DNA from: Thermoleophilaceae bacterium
GTDB lineage: Bacteria; Actinomycetota; Thermoleophilia; Solirubrobacterales; Thermoleophilaceae
Reading direction: 5' to 3'
DNA length: 64,000 bases
Assembly (NCBI GenBank): GCA_040901445.1
Contig: JBBDYQ010000022.1
Coordinates: forward strand, 186,001-250,000
Made by a program: the position numbers and the translations under genes. Positions 24,035-31,247 of this stretch are shown piece by piece (position 1 is the first letter of the stretch; each line of letters starts with the position of its first letter). Below the pieces are notes generated by a model that was given only the letters and a program-made list of their open reading frames with translations, was not told the origin of the DNA and searched no databases.

Positions 24035-25314
24035 TGCCCGCCCGGCAGGTCGAGCTCGGCCTGCGGGAGAACCTGCCGCAGTTCTCGCTCCTCGTCGGAC
24101 TCAACGCCTTCGTCGGCGCGATGGTGGGCCTGGAGCGCTCCACGTTGCCGCTTCTGGGGGAGGAGGACTTCGGCCTGGTCTCCAAGGCGGCCGTGCTCTC
24201 GTTCATCGTCGCCTTCGGCGCCGCGAAGGCGCTCACGAACCTCGGCGCGGGGGCGCTGGCGCAGCGGCTCGGGCGGCGGCGCCTGCTGATCGCGGGCTGG
24301 GCGCTGGCGCTTCCGGTGCCGCTGCTGGTGGGCATCGCGCCGTCGTGGGGGTGGATCGTGGCAGCCAACGTGCTGCTCGGGGTCAACCAGGGCCTCGCGT
24401 GGTCCATGACCGTGGTGATGAAGATCGACCTGGTCGGACCGCGGCGACGCGGGTTCGCGCTCGGGCTGAACGAAGCCGCGGGCTACGGCGGCGTGGCGCT
24501 CGCCGCCGCGGCCACGGGTCTGCTCGCGGCGGAGTTCGCGGCGCGCGACGTGCTCGTGGTCGCCGGCGCGGGGATCGCGGTCATCGCGCTACTGCTCTCG
24601 GTGCTGTTCGTTCGCGACACCGCCGGGCACGTCGCCCTCGAGCAGGCGCGCCACCACGCCGCCGATGACCGCCCCGAGCCCCGCCTCCGGGAGGCATTCC
24701 GCGACACGAGCTGGCGGCTGCCGGCTCTGAGGTCGTGCTCGCAGGCCGGGCTGGTGAACAACCTCAACGACGCTCTCGCCTGGGGGCTCGTGCCGCTGTT
24801 CCTCGCCGCCGAGGGGGCGAGCGTGGGACAGATCGGGCTGGTGGCCGCGGTCTACCCGGCGGTGTGGGGGCTCGGGCAGGTCTGGGCCGGGCACTGGTCG
24901 GACCGCGTGGGGCGCAAGCCGCTGATCGTGGCCGGCATGTTCACGCAGGCCGCGGCGCTCGCCGTGCTCGCCGTCTCGGGTGGGGACGTGGCGGTGGCCG
25001 CGGTCTCCGCCATCCTGCTCGGGGTCGGCACCGCGCTCGTGTACCCGACCCTCATCGCGGCGATCTCCGACGCGGTCGCGCCGGTCGCGCGGGCGCCCGT
25101 GGTCGGCGTCTACCGCTTCTGGCGCGATTCGGGCTATGTGGCGGGCGGCCTGGTGGCCGGGGTGGTGGCCGATGCGCTCGGGTTCGGCGGGGCGATCGCG
25201 GTGGTCGCCGGGCTCACCGCGGCCTCGGGAGTGTGGGTCGCGCTGGACCTCCCGGGTAGGCTGCGCCCGCACCCCGACCGGAGGCGGACGAGATGGCGAA
25301 GGACGGTAGCCTGA
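24034..25314 (+). CDS. MFS transporter
   Basis: A 426-residue, 12-helix major facilitator. ATG 24034 overlaps the metallo-hydrolase stop by one base (TGATG), so the two are co-translated. Features include LGAGALAQRLGRRRLLIAGW (motif A variant), GVNQGLAWSMTVVMKIDLVG with PRRRGFALGLNEAAGYGGVA, and in the second half GHWSDRVGRKPLIVAGM and LGVGTALVYPTLIAAISDAV. The sequence resembles sugar/drug antiporters; the substrate is unknown. Context suggests export or uptake of a sulfur-, selenium- or arsenic-containing compound handled by the cluster. The 3' end overlaps the start of the next gene by 22 bases. Confidence 0.85.
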   Translation: MPARQVELGLRENLPQFSLLVGLNAFVGAMVGLERSTLPLLGEEDFGLVSKAAVLSFIVAFGAAKALTNLGAGALAQRLGRRRLLIAGWALALPVPLLVGIAPSWGWIVAANVLLGVNQGLAWSMTVVMKIDLVGPRRRGFALGLNEAAGYGGVALAAAATGLLAAEFAARDVLVVAGAGIAVIALLLSVLFVRDTAGHVALEQARHHAADDRPEPRLREAFRDTSWRLPALRSCSQAGLVNNLNDALAWGLVPLFLAAEGASVGQIGLVAAVYPAVWGLGQVWAGHWSDRVGRKPLIVAGMFTQAAALAVLAVSGGDVAVAAVSAILLGVGTALVYPTLIAAISDAVAPVARAPVVGVYRFWRDSGYVAGGLVAGVVADALGFGGAIAVVAGLTAASGVWVALDLPGRLRPHPDRRRTRWRRTVA

Positions 25315-26339
25315 AGCTCGGACTGAACACCGGCTACTGGGCGGGCGGCCCGCCTCCCGGAGTCACCGAGGCCATCGCGGAGGCCGAGCGGCTGGGCTTC
25401 GACTCGATCTGGACCGCCGAAGCCTACGGCTCGGACGGGCTCACGCCGCTGTCGTGGTGGGGCTCCGCCACCGAGCGCGTCCGGCTGGGCACGGCGATCA
25501 TGCAGATGTCCGCGCGCCAGCCGGCGGCCGCGGCGATGGCGGCCATGACGATGGACCACCTCTCGGGCGGGCGCTTCGTGCTCGGGCTGGGCGTGTCCGG
25601 GCCGCAGGTGGTGGAGGGCTGGTACGGCATGCCGTTCGCCAAGCCGTTGGCCCGCACGCGCGAGTACATCGGCATCCTGCGCGACATCTGGGCGCGCACG
25701 GGCCCGGTGACCAACGGGGGCGGGCACTACCCGCTGCCGCTGCCCGGCGGCACCGGCCTGGGCAAGCCGCTGAAGGCCTCGATCCACCCCGTGCGCGAGG
25801 ACATCCCCATCTTCCTCGGCGCCGAGGGGCCGAAGAACATCGCACTCGCCGCCGAGCTGTGCGACGGCTGGCTGGCGATGCTGTTCTCGCCCGAGCACGA
25901 GGAGATGTACCGCGAGTCGCTGGACGAGGGCTTCGCGCGCGACGGCGCGCGGCGCGGCGCCGAGGACTTCGAGGTGGTGGCCACCGTGCCGCTGATCGTG
26001 TCCGACGACGTGGAGGCGTCCATCGACATGCTGCGCCCCTTCTACGCCCTCTACTTCGGCGGGATGGGGGCCAAGGGGAAGAACTTCCACGCCAACGTGG
26101 CCATCCGCATGGGACACGGGGAGATGATCGAGACGGTCCAGGAGCTCTACCTGGACGGCAAGAAGGACGAGGCCGCCGCCGCGATCCCGCGCGACCTGAT
26201 CGAGCAGCTCTCGCTGGTGGGGCCGCCGGACAAGATCCGGGATGACCTCGAGCCCTGGCGCGAGTCGATCGTCACCACGCTGCTGGTGTCGGGCGACGCC
26301 GCGCTTGCGCGGCAGGCAGCGGAGATCGTGCTCGCGTGA
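25293..26339 (+). CDS. LLM-class F420-dependent oxidoreductase
   Basis: A 348-residue luciferase-like TIM-barrel flavin/F420 enzyme. The start [20 protein letters not shown], then [38 protein letters not shown] and [20 protein letters not shown] follow the mycobacterial-type F420-dependent LLM subfamily. [20 protein letters not shown] and [11 protein letters not shown] are further family signatures. It overlaps the MFS gene, so it may be co-transcribed with it, although its substrate is not predictable. F420 rather than FMN use is inferred from similarity to the actinobacterial subgroup. Confidence 0.85.
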   Translation: MAKDGSLKLGLNTGYWAGGPPPGVTEAIAEAERLGFDSIWTAEAYGSDGLTPLSWWGSATERVRLGTAIMQMSARQPAAAAMAAMTMDHLSGGRFVLGLGVSGPQVVEGWYGMPFAKPLARTREYIGILRDIWARTGPVTNGGGHYPLPLPGGTGLGKPLKASIHPVREDIPIFLGAEGPKNIALAAELCDGWLAMLFSPEHEEMYRESLDEGFARDGARRGAEDFEVVATVPLIVSDDVEASIDMLRPFYALYFGGMGAKGKNFHANVAIRMGHGEMIETVQELYLDGKKDEAAAAIPRDLIEQLSLVGPPDKIRDDLEPWRESIVTTLLVSGDAALARQAAEIVLA

Positions 26340-26768
26340 TCAGAGCGAGCCGCGTGCGGCCAGCCAGACGCTCGTGAACGCAAGGTCGGTGCGCTCCGCG
26401 ATCACGTCGTAGTCGCCGTCGTAGTGGAGGATGCCGAGCCCGTGGCGGTCCGCAAGGGCTGCCTGCAGCAGGTCGACGGGCGGTAGGCGATGGTGCCCGG
26501 CCCGGGCCAGCTGACTCTGCCCGTCGAGCGCTCGCTCCTCCACCTCGGCGTCGAGCGACACGAGCGGCAGGGTGAGCAGCTCGGCCAGCAGCTCCTCGTG
26601 CTCGCGCGAGTCCCTGGCGGAGTACCCCGCCTCCAGCAGGAACGGCGCCGAGACCGCGATTCGGCCGGCCTCGAGGGCGTCGGCGACCTCGCCTGTCCGC
26701 CCTGGCGCAAGGCCGGGGGAGCCGAGGCGCGCCCAGGCGGAGTTTTCCATCAGCAGCGCGCCGGTCAC
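26340..26768 (-). CDS. PIN-domain ribonuclease toxin (VapC-like)
   Basis: A 142-residue PIN protein that would cleave RNA when freed from its antitoxin. The first motif, usually (L/V)xDxSAxxR, reads LLMENSAWARL, so Glu replaces the first metal-binding Asp. The second acidic residue is in FLLEAGYSAR, and the C-terminal pair is PPVDLLQAALADRHGLGILH followed by YDGDYDVIAE. GTG 26768 overlaps the antitoxin stop (GTGA), the usual arrangement of VapBC operons. A much longer open frame upstream on this strand covers the GMC gene and is an artefact of GC content. Confidence 0.8.
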   Translation of the reverse strand: MTGALLMENSAWARLGSPGLAPGRTGEVADALEAGRIAVSAPFLLEAGYSARDSREHEELLAELLTLPLVSLDAEVEERALDGQSQLARAGHHRLPPVDLLQAALADRHGLGILHYDGDYDVIAERTDLAFTSVWLAARGSL

Positions 26769-27037
26769 CCGCGGGCCCAGCCCGATCTCCGCACTCGGTC
26801 CGCCGCTGCGACATCGCCGGGAACCTCGCCGGCGCGGACGCGGTCGGCCAGACGCCGGCGGAGGCCGGTGACCTGCATGCGCTCGGTCCGGATCCGCGAC
26901 AGCTTCTCGCGGGCACCGAGCACCACGAGCTCGGACAGCTCGAGCCGATCGGCACCCATTTCTTCGCGCAGCTCGTCGAGAGCCGCCTGCACGGGGGGCG
27001 TTTCGGTGATGGCGTGGCGGCGGCGGCTGGTGGGCAC
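26765..27037 (-). CDS. antitoxin (VapB-like) partner of the PIN toxin
   Basis: A 90-residue basic protein directly upstream of and overlapping the PIN gene. It begins PTSRRRHAITETPPVQAALD, followed by ELREEMGADRLELSELVVLG and a C-terminal Arg-rich part (RMQVTGLRRRLADRV). The ETPPVQ-ALDELRE pattern occurs in antitoxins coupled to this PIN type in actinobacteria. GTG 27037 is seven bases after a TACACT -10 box, suggesting leaderless translation; TTG 27040 is the alternative. The identity as antitoxin rests mainly on position and size. Confidence 0.7.
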   Translation of the reverse strand: MPTSRRRHAITETPPVQAALDELREEMGADRLELSELVVLGAREKLSRIRTERMQVTGLRRRLADRVRAGEVPGDVAAADRVRRSGWARG

Positions 27038-27044
27038 CAAGCGT

Positions 27045-27067
27045 AGTGTAGCACCGGTGTGACACCG
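27045..27067 (-). promoter_or_regulatory. promoter and operator of the VapBC-like operon
   Basis: On the minus strand TACACT (27050-27045) is a -10 box seven bases before GTG 27037. Immediately upstream CGGTGT-G-ACACCG (27055-27067) is a palindrome that overlaps the promoter spacer, a good place for autorepression by the antitoxin. Confidence 0.5.
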
Positions 27068-27137
27068 CCCCCGGGCGCTTGACCGCGCACGCCGGCCGGG
27101 GGAGGATCGGACGCAGGCGAGCGAGGGGGAAGCAGGG

Positions 27138-28718
27138 ATGTACGACTACGTGATCGTGGGAGCGGGCTCGGCGGGCTGTGTGCTGGCGGCGCGGCTCAGC
27201 GAGGACCCGGACGTGTCCGTGCTGCTGATCGAGGCGGGACCGAGCGACACGAAGGAGAACGTGCACGTGCCGGCGGCGTTCGGCTCGCTCTTCAAGACCG
27301 ACGTGGACTGGGACTACTCCACGGCGCCCGAGAACGGCTGCGGAGGGCGCATGATGTACCTCCCGCGCGGCAGGACGCTCGGCGGCTCCTCCTCGATCAA
27401 CGCGATGGTCTACATCCGCGGCGCGCGCGAGGACTACGACGGCTGGGGGCAGACCGGCTGGACCTACGACGACCTGCTGCCCTACTTCATCCGCAGCGAG
27501 GACAACGAGCGCGGGGCGTCGAACCTCCACGGCGCCGGCGGCCCGCTCAGCGTCTCGGACTCGCGCTCGCGCAACCCGATGGCCCACGCCTTCGTGGACG
27601 CCGCGGTGGAGGCCGGGCACCCCGGCAACGAGGACTTCAACGGCGCCGGGCAGGACGGCGTGGGCTTCTACCAGGTCACCCAGCGACGGGGCATGCGCTG
27701 CTCCGCGGCCGTCGCCTTCCTGGCGCCGGTGCTCGAGCGCCCCAACCTCACGGTCGAGACGCACCTTCAGGTGCATCGCATCGTGTTCGAGGGCACGCGC
27801 GCGGTGGGCGTGGCCGGCGAGCGGGCGGGGCAGGCGATCGAGGAGCGCGCCGGGAGCGAGGTGATCCTGTCCGCCGGGGCCTACAACTCGCCCCAGCTGC
27901 TCATGCTCTCGGGCGTCGGGCCCGCCGAGCACCTCGCCACCCGCGAGATCGACGTGCTGCTCGACCAGCCCGAGGTGGGCCGCAACCTCGCCGATCACGT
28001 GAACTGCGGGGCGATCTGGACCACGGACGAGCCGGTGTCGCTGCTGCTGGGCATGGAGCCCGAGCAGCAGCTCGCCTTCGCCGAGCGGGGGGAGGGGCCG
28101 CTGACCTCCAACGTTGCCGAGTCGGGCGGTTTCTGGCGCACCGATGAGTCGCTGCCGGCGCCCGACATCCAGTTCCACTGCGCGCCGGTGATGTTCGTGG
28201 ACGAGGGCCTGGGCGACCCAACCGCGCACGGCATGTCCTTCGGCGCCTGCCTGCTCACGCCGCGCAGCCGCGGCAGCGTGACCCTGCGCTCGAACGACCC
28301 CACCGCCAAGCCCTGGATCCGTCACGAGTACCTGTCCGACCCCGACGACGTCCGCGTGATGCTGGAGGGCCTGCGCATGACGCTGGAGATCGCCGGCCGG
28401 CCGGCGCTGGCTCGGTATTGCGCCTCGCCGTTCGTCCACCCGGAGTCGTCCTCGGAGGACGACCTGCTCGCCCACCTGCGCCGGCGCGCCTCCACGCTCT
28501 ACCACCCCACCGGCACGTGCGCGATGGGATCGGTCGTGGACGGCGAGCTGCGGTTCCTGGGTCTCGACGGGCTGCGCGTGGTGGACGCCTCGGTGATGCC
28601 GCAGATCACGCGCGGCAACACCAACGCCCCGGTGATCGCGGTGGCCGAGCGCGCGGCGGACCTCATCCGCGGCCGCGCCCCCGCCGCCGGGGAGGCGGCG
28701 GCGGAGGCCGTGGCCTAG
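27138..28718 (+). CDS. GMC-family FAD-dependent oxidoreductase (choline dehydrogenase-like)
   Basis: A 526-residue flavoprotein alcohol oxidase/dehydrogenase. YDYVIVGAGSAGCVLAARLS is the FAD Rossmann motif. LPRGRTLGGSSSINAMVYIR is GMC signature 1 and GSEVILSAGAYNSPQLLMLS is GMC signature 2. The active-site pair is His in LYHPTGTCAMG and Asn in TRGNTNAPVIAVAERA. Choline dehydrogenases, alcohol dehydrogenases and aryl-alcohol oxidases share this pattern, so the substrate is open. A purine-rich Shine-Dalgarno sequence (gggggaag) precedes ATG 27138. It stands alone, convergent with the VOC dioxygenase gene. Confidence 0.92.
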   Translation: MYDYVIVGAGSAGCVLAARLSEDPDVSVLLIEAGPSDTKENVHVPAAFGSLFKTDVDWDYSTAPENGCGGRMMYLPRGRTLGGSSSINAMVYIRGAREDYDGWGQTGWTYDDLLPYFIRSEDNERGASNLHGAGGPLSVSDSRSRNPMAHAFVDAAVEAGHPGNEDFNGAGQDGVGFYQVTQRRGMRCSAAVAFLAPVLERPNLTVETHLQVHRIVFEGTRAVGVAGERAGQAIEERAGSEVILSAGAYNSPQLLMLSGVGPAEHLATREIDVLLDQPEVGRNLADHVNCGAIWTTDEPVSLLLGMEPEQQLAFAERGEGPLTSNVAESGGFWRTDESLPAPDIQFHCAPVMFVDEGLGDPTAHGMSFGACLLTPRSRGSVTLRSNDPTAKPWIRHEYLSDPDDVRVMLEGLRMTLEIAGRPALARYCASPFVHPESSSEDDLLAHLRRRASTLYHPTGTCAMGSVVDGELRFLGLDGLRVVDASVMPQITRGNTNAPVIAVAERAADLIRGRAPAAGEAAAEAVA

Positions 28719-28755
28719 CGCCCTGCCGATCGCCCGGGTGAACGTTCGCCGGCGC

Positions 28756-29694
28756 TCAGCCCGCGTGGGCGGCCTTCGCCCGCTCGGCGCGCGGGTCGGG
28801 CAGCGGGGTCAGCGTCTGCTCGAGCTGCTCGCGGTAGCCCTCGTAGTCCGGCGGCAGCGAGAGCCCCCGGCCCAGCGACTCGAGCGGCTCGTCCGCGGTG
28901 AAGCCCGGGCCCATCGTGGCGAGCTCGAACAGCACGCCCGACGGCTCGCGGAAGTACACCGAGCGGAAGTAGAAGCGGTCGATCACCGGGGTCGCGTGCG
29001 CCCCGGCGCCAAGCGCCCGCTCGCGCCAGGCCTCGTGCTCGTCCATCGTGGAGGCGAAGGCCACGTGGTGCACGGTGCCACCGCCGGGCATGCCGCCCTC
29101 CGCGGGCGGGGCGTCGTAGACGTAGTAGGAGGAGCGTGCATCTCCCGCCACCTTCCAGCGGCCCTCGCCGTCGGCCTCGAAGGCCAGCGCGTCGCCGAGC
29201 AGCGTGGCGCCGCGGGCCGGGTCGCCCGCGTACGCGCGCACGCCCGCGAAGCCCTGCAGCGCGAAGCCGGCCGGCACGTCGGGCGCGTCGGCGATCAGCG
29301 GATCCTCCGAGCCCTCGTACACGTGGAGCTCGTGCGCCAGGCCCTCGGGGTCGGCGAACAGCAGCCCGCCGTTCTCGCGCGTGGAGGAGAAGCCCTCGCG
29401 GGCGAGGCGCTCCTCCCAGAAGGTCAGGGCTTCCTCGGAGGCCACGCGCCAGCCCACGCGGTGCACCATGCCGTCGCCGGCGCGGCCCTGGCGCGCGCCC
29501 GGATACTCGAAGAACGTCAGGTCCATGCCGGGGCTGCCCTCGTCATCGCCGTAGAAGAGGTGGTAGACGGTCGGGTCGTCCTGGTTGACCGTCTTCTTGA
29601 CCATGCGGAGACCGAGCGTGCCCACGTAGAACTCGACGTTGCGCGGCGCGTCGCCGGTGATCGCGGTGATGTGGTGGATGCCTTCGAGCTTCAT
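28756..29694 (-). CDS. VOC-family ring-cleaving dioxygenase (MhqO/PcpA-like)
   Basis: A 312-residue protein with two vicinal-oxygen-chelate modules (about 1-150 and 155-300). KLEGIHHITAITGDAPRNVE and FYVGTLGLRMVKKTVNQDDP, the mid-segment DGMVHRVGWRVAS, and TVHHVAFASTMDEHEAWRER match the hydroquinone-type dioxygenases MhqO, MhqA and PcpA. Metal ligands are likely His7/His8, a second-module His (TVHHVAF) and the Glu of GVLFELATMGPGF. ATG 29694 follows agggag. In Bacillus, MhqO relatives are induced by quinones through a MarR-type repressor; here a palindrome overlaps the promoter, but no MarR gene is adjacent. Confidence 0.88.
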   Translation of the reverse strand: MKLEGIHHITAITGDAPRNVEFYVGTLGLRMVKKTVNQDDPTVYHLFYGDDEGSPGMDLTFFEYPGARQGRAGDGMVHRVGWRVASEEALTFWEERLAREGFSSTRENGGLLFADPEGLAHELHVYEGSEDPLIADAPDVPAGFALQGFAGVRAYAGDPARGATLLGDALAFEADGEGRWKVAGDARSSYYVYDAPPAEGGMPGGGTVHHVAFASTMDEHEAWRERALGAGAHATPVIDRFYFRSVYFREPSGVLFELATMGPGFTADEPLESLGRGLSLPPDYEGYREQLEQTLTPLPDPRAERAKAAHAG

Positions 29695-29710
29695 TTCGAT
29701 CTCCCTGAAG

Positions 29711-29728
29711 TAGTTGCACATACAACTA
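29711..29728 (-). promoter_or_regulatory. palindromic operator overlapping the dioxygenase promoter
   Basis: TAGTTG (29711-29716), spacer CACATA, CAACTA (29723-29728): a 6-bp dyad typical in size of MarR-family sites. On the minus strand TATAGT, overlapping its edge, is a good -10 box for the dioxygenase gene, so a repressor bound here would block transcription. AT content is high compared with the surroundings. Confidence 0.6.
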
Positions 29729-29794
29729 TACCGGGTCGGCGACTGCATGTCCACACCCGTTCCGTCCGCCCCCCGTGGGACGGTGGACAGTCCA

Positions 29795-31075
29795 ATGGAA
29801 GCGCTTCTCTTCGTCATCGGCTTGGCTTGCGGCTTCGGTGCCGCGCTGCTCGCCCTCGGCCGCCGCGCCGGCGCGGCGCGCGAGGCCGCCGAGCGCGAGC
29901 GCCTGCACGCCGAGGAGCGCATCGCGGACCTCGAGCGGGCCACCGCGGAGAAGATCGCGCTCGTCACCGGCAACCGCGAGCAGCTGCTCAGCGAGATGAA
30001 GGCCATCTCGGCCGACGCCCTGAAGCTCAGCAGCGAGCAGCTCGCCAAGCTCAGCGACGCCGAGCTCGGCAAGCGCACGGAGGAGATCAAGCGCGTGCTC
30101 GAACCCGTCTCCACGCACCTCAAGCGGGTGGAGGAGCAGGTCACGCACCTCGACCGCGAGCGCAAGCACAGCCACGGCAGCGTCGCCCAGATGCTCAAGG
30201 GCGTCACCGAGGAGGTCGGGCGGCTGCGCACGGAGACCGGCACGCTCGTCACCGCGCTCCGCCGCCCGCAGGTGCGCGGCGCGTGGGGGGAGATGCAGCT
30301 GCGCAACTGCGTCGAGGCGGCCAACATGACGCCGCACGTCGACTTCCACGACCAGAAGACCTACGACGACGGCGACGGCGGCCGGCTGCGCCCGGACATG
30401 ACGGTGCACCTTCCGGCCGGCAAGAGCGTGGTGGTGGACAGCAAGGTGCCGCTCGACGCCTATCTGGCCGCGCTCGACGCCAAGGACGACGAGCAGGTGC
30501 GCGACCGCGAGCTCGACCGCCACGCCCGCCAGCTGCGCGCCCATCTCGACACGCTGGCCTCCAAGGCCTACCACGCCCAGCTCGAGGTCTCACCCGAGTT
30601 CGTCGTCTGCTTCATCCCCAACGAGGGCATCTACTGCGCGGCGCTCGACCGCGACCCGTCGCTGCTCGAGCACGGCGCGGCCAAGGGCGTGCTCATCGCC
30701 ACGCCCACCACGCTCATCGCGCTGCTGCACGCCGTCTACTACGGCTGGCGGCAGGAGACCATCGCCGAGTCGGCACGCGAGATCGCCGACGCCGCGCGCG
30801 AGCTTCACAAGCGCACGGCCACCTTCCTCGAGCCGTTCGCAAAGGTCGGGCGCCAGCTCGGGTCGGCCACCAACGCCTACAACGACGCGGTCGGATCGCT
30901 CGAGGCGCGCGTGCTGCCCCAGCTGCGCCGGATCGAGGAGGCGGGCGCCAAGTCCGAGAAGGACCTCGTCCCTCCGGCCGCGCTCGACACCCCGCCGCGT
31001 CTGATCACGGCGCCCGAGCGCCACGGCGCGGCGGAGCGAGACGGCGACGAGCTGCCGCCTGCGCTGTCGGCCTGA
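29795..31075 (+). CDS. rmuC: DNA recombination protein RmuC
   Basis: A 426-residue RmuC-family protein with a putative nuclease fold, thought to limit inversions at short repeats. Residues 1-20 form an N-terminal membrane anchor (MEALLFVIGLACGFGAALLA). A coiled-coil region of about 110 residues (AREAAERERLHAEERIADLE onward) follows. The conserved RmuC core contains PQVRGAWGEMQLRNCVEAAN, RLRPDMTVHLPAGKSVVVDS, KVPLDAYLAAL, YHAQLEVSPEFVVCFIPNEG and GVLIATPTTLIALLHAVYYG. ATG 29795 is preferred because further upstream the open frame has no family similarity and runs into the operator. Confidence 0.93.
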   Translation: MEALLFVIGLACGFGAALLALGRRAGAAREAAERERLHAEERIADLERATAEKIALVTGNREQLLSEMKAISADALKLSSEQLAKLSDAELGKRTEEIKRVLEPVSTHLKRVEEQVTHLDRERKHSHGSVAQMLKGVTEEVGRLRTETGTLVTALRRPQVRGAWGEMQLRNCVEAANMTPHVDFHDQKTYDDGDGGRLRPDMTVHLPAGKSVVVDSKVPLDAYLAALDAKDDEQVRDRELDRHARQLRAHLDTLASKAYHAQLEVSPEFVVCFIPNEGIYCAALDRDPSLLEHGAAKGVLIATPTTLIALLHAVYYGWRQETIAESAREIADAARELHKRTATFLEPFAKVGRQLGSATNAYNDAVGSLEARVLPQLRRIEEAGAKSEKDLVPPAALDTPPRLITAPERHGAAERDGDELPPALSA

Positions 31076-31134
31076 CTGGACCATCCCGGCGTGCGCGACG
31101 CCGCCAGGTTCCTCGGGCTGGCCTGACGCGCGAC

Positions 31135-31197
31135 GTTTGGGTGACGCGGACAAGCTGTCCCGGCGGGTTTGTCCGGGAAGCCCAAGCGCGTCCGCGT
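31135..31197 (+). other. leader with alternative stem structures before the copper-radical oxidase
   Basis: ACGCGGAC (31144-31151) can pair with GTCCGCGT (31190-31197). Alternatively CGGACAA (31147-31153) pairs with TTGTCCG (31169-31175) and TTGGG (31136-31140) with CCCAA (31181-31185). The two folds exclude each other. The region is untranslated and 50 bases from the oxidase start. It matches no riboswitch class I know. Confidence 0.45.
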
Positions 31198-31247
31198 GAA
31201 CAGGGTTAGCCTTCGCAGCGCCGAGCGGTCTCCAAATGGGAGGGGAG

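Noticed and set aside
26769-28505. 721-codon minus-strand frame that continues upstream from the PIN toxin through the GMC gene
   Set aside because: Only the last 142 codons resemble a protein family; the rest is antisense to the GMC oxidoreductase. GTG 26768 with a GTGA overlap is the sensible start.
28727-28755. Palindrome GTGAACGTTCGCC-like sequence between the GMC and dioxygenase genes as a third copy of the repeat family
   Set aside because: It contains only a short self-complementary GAACGTTC and lacks the GCGACG arms and the CCCCATAGGGG core.
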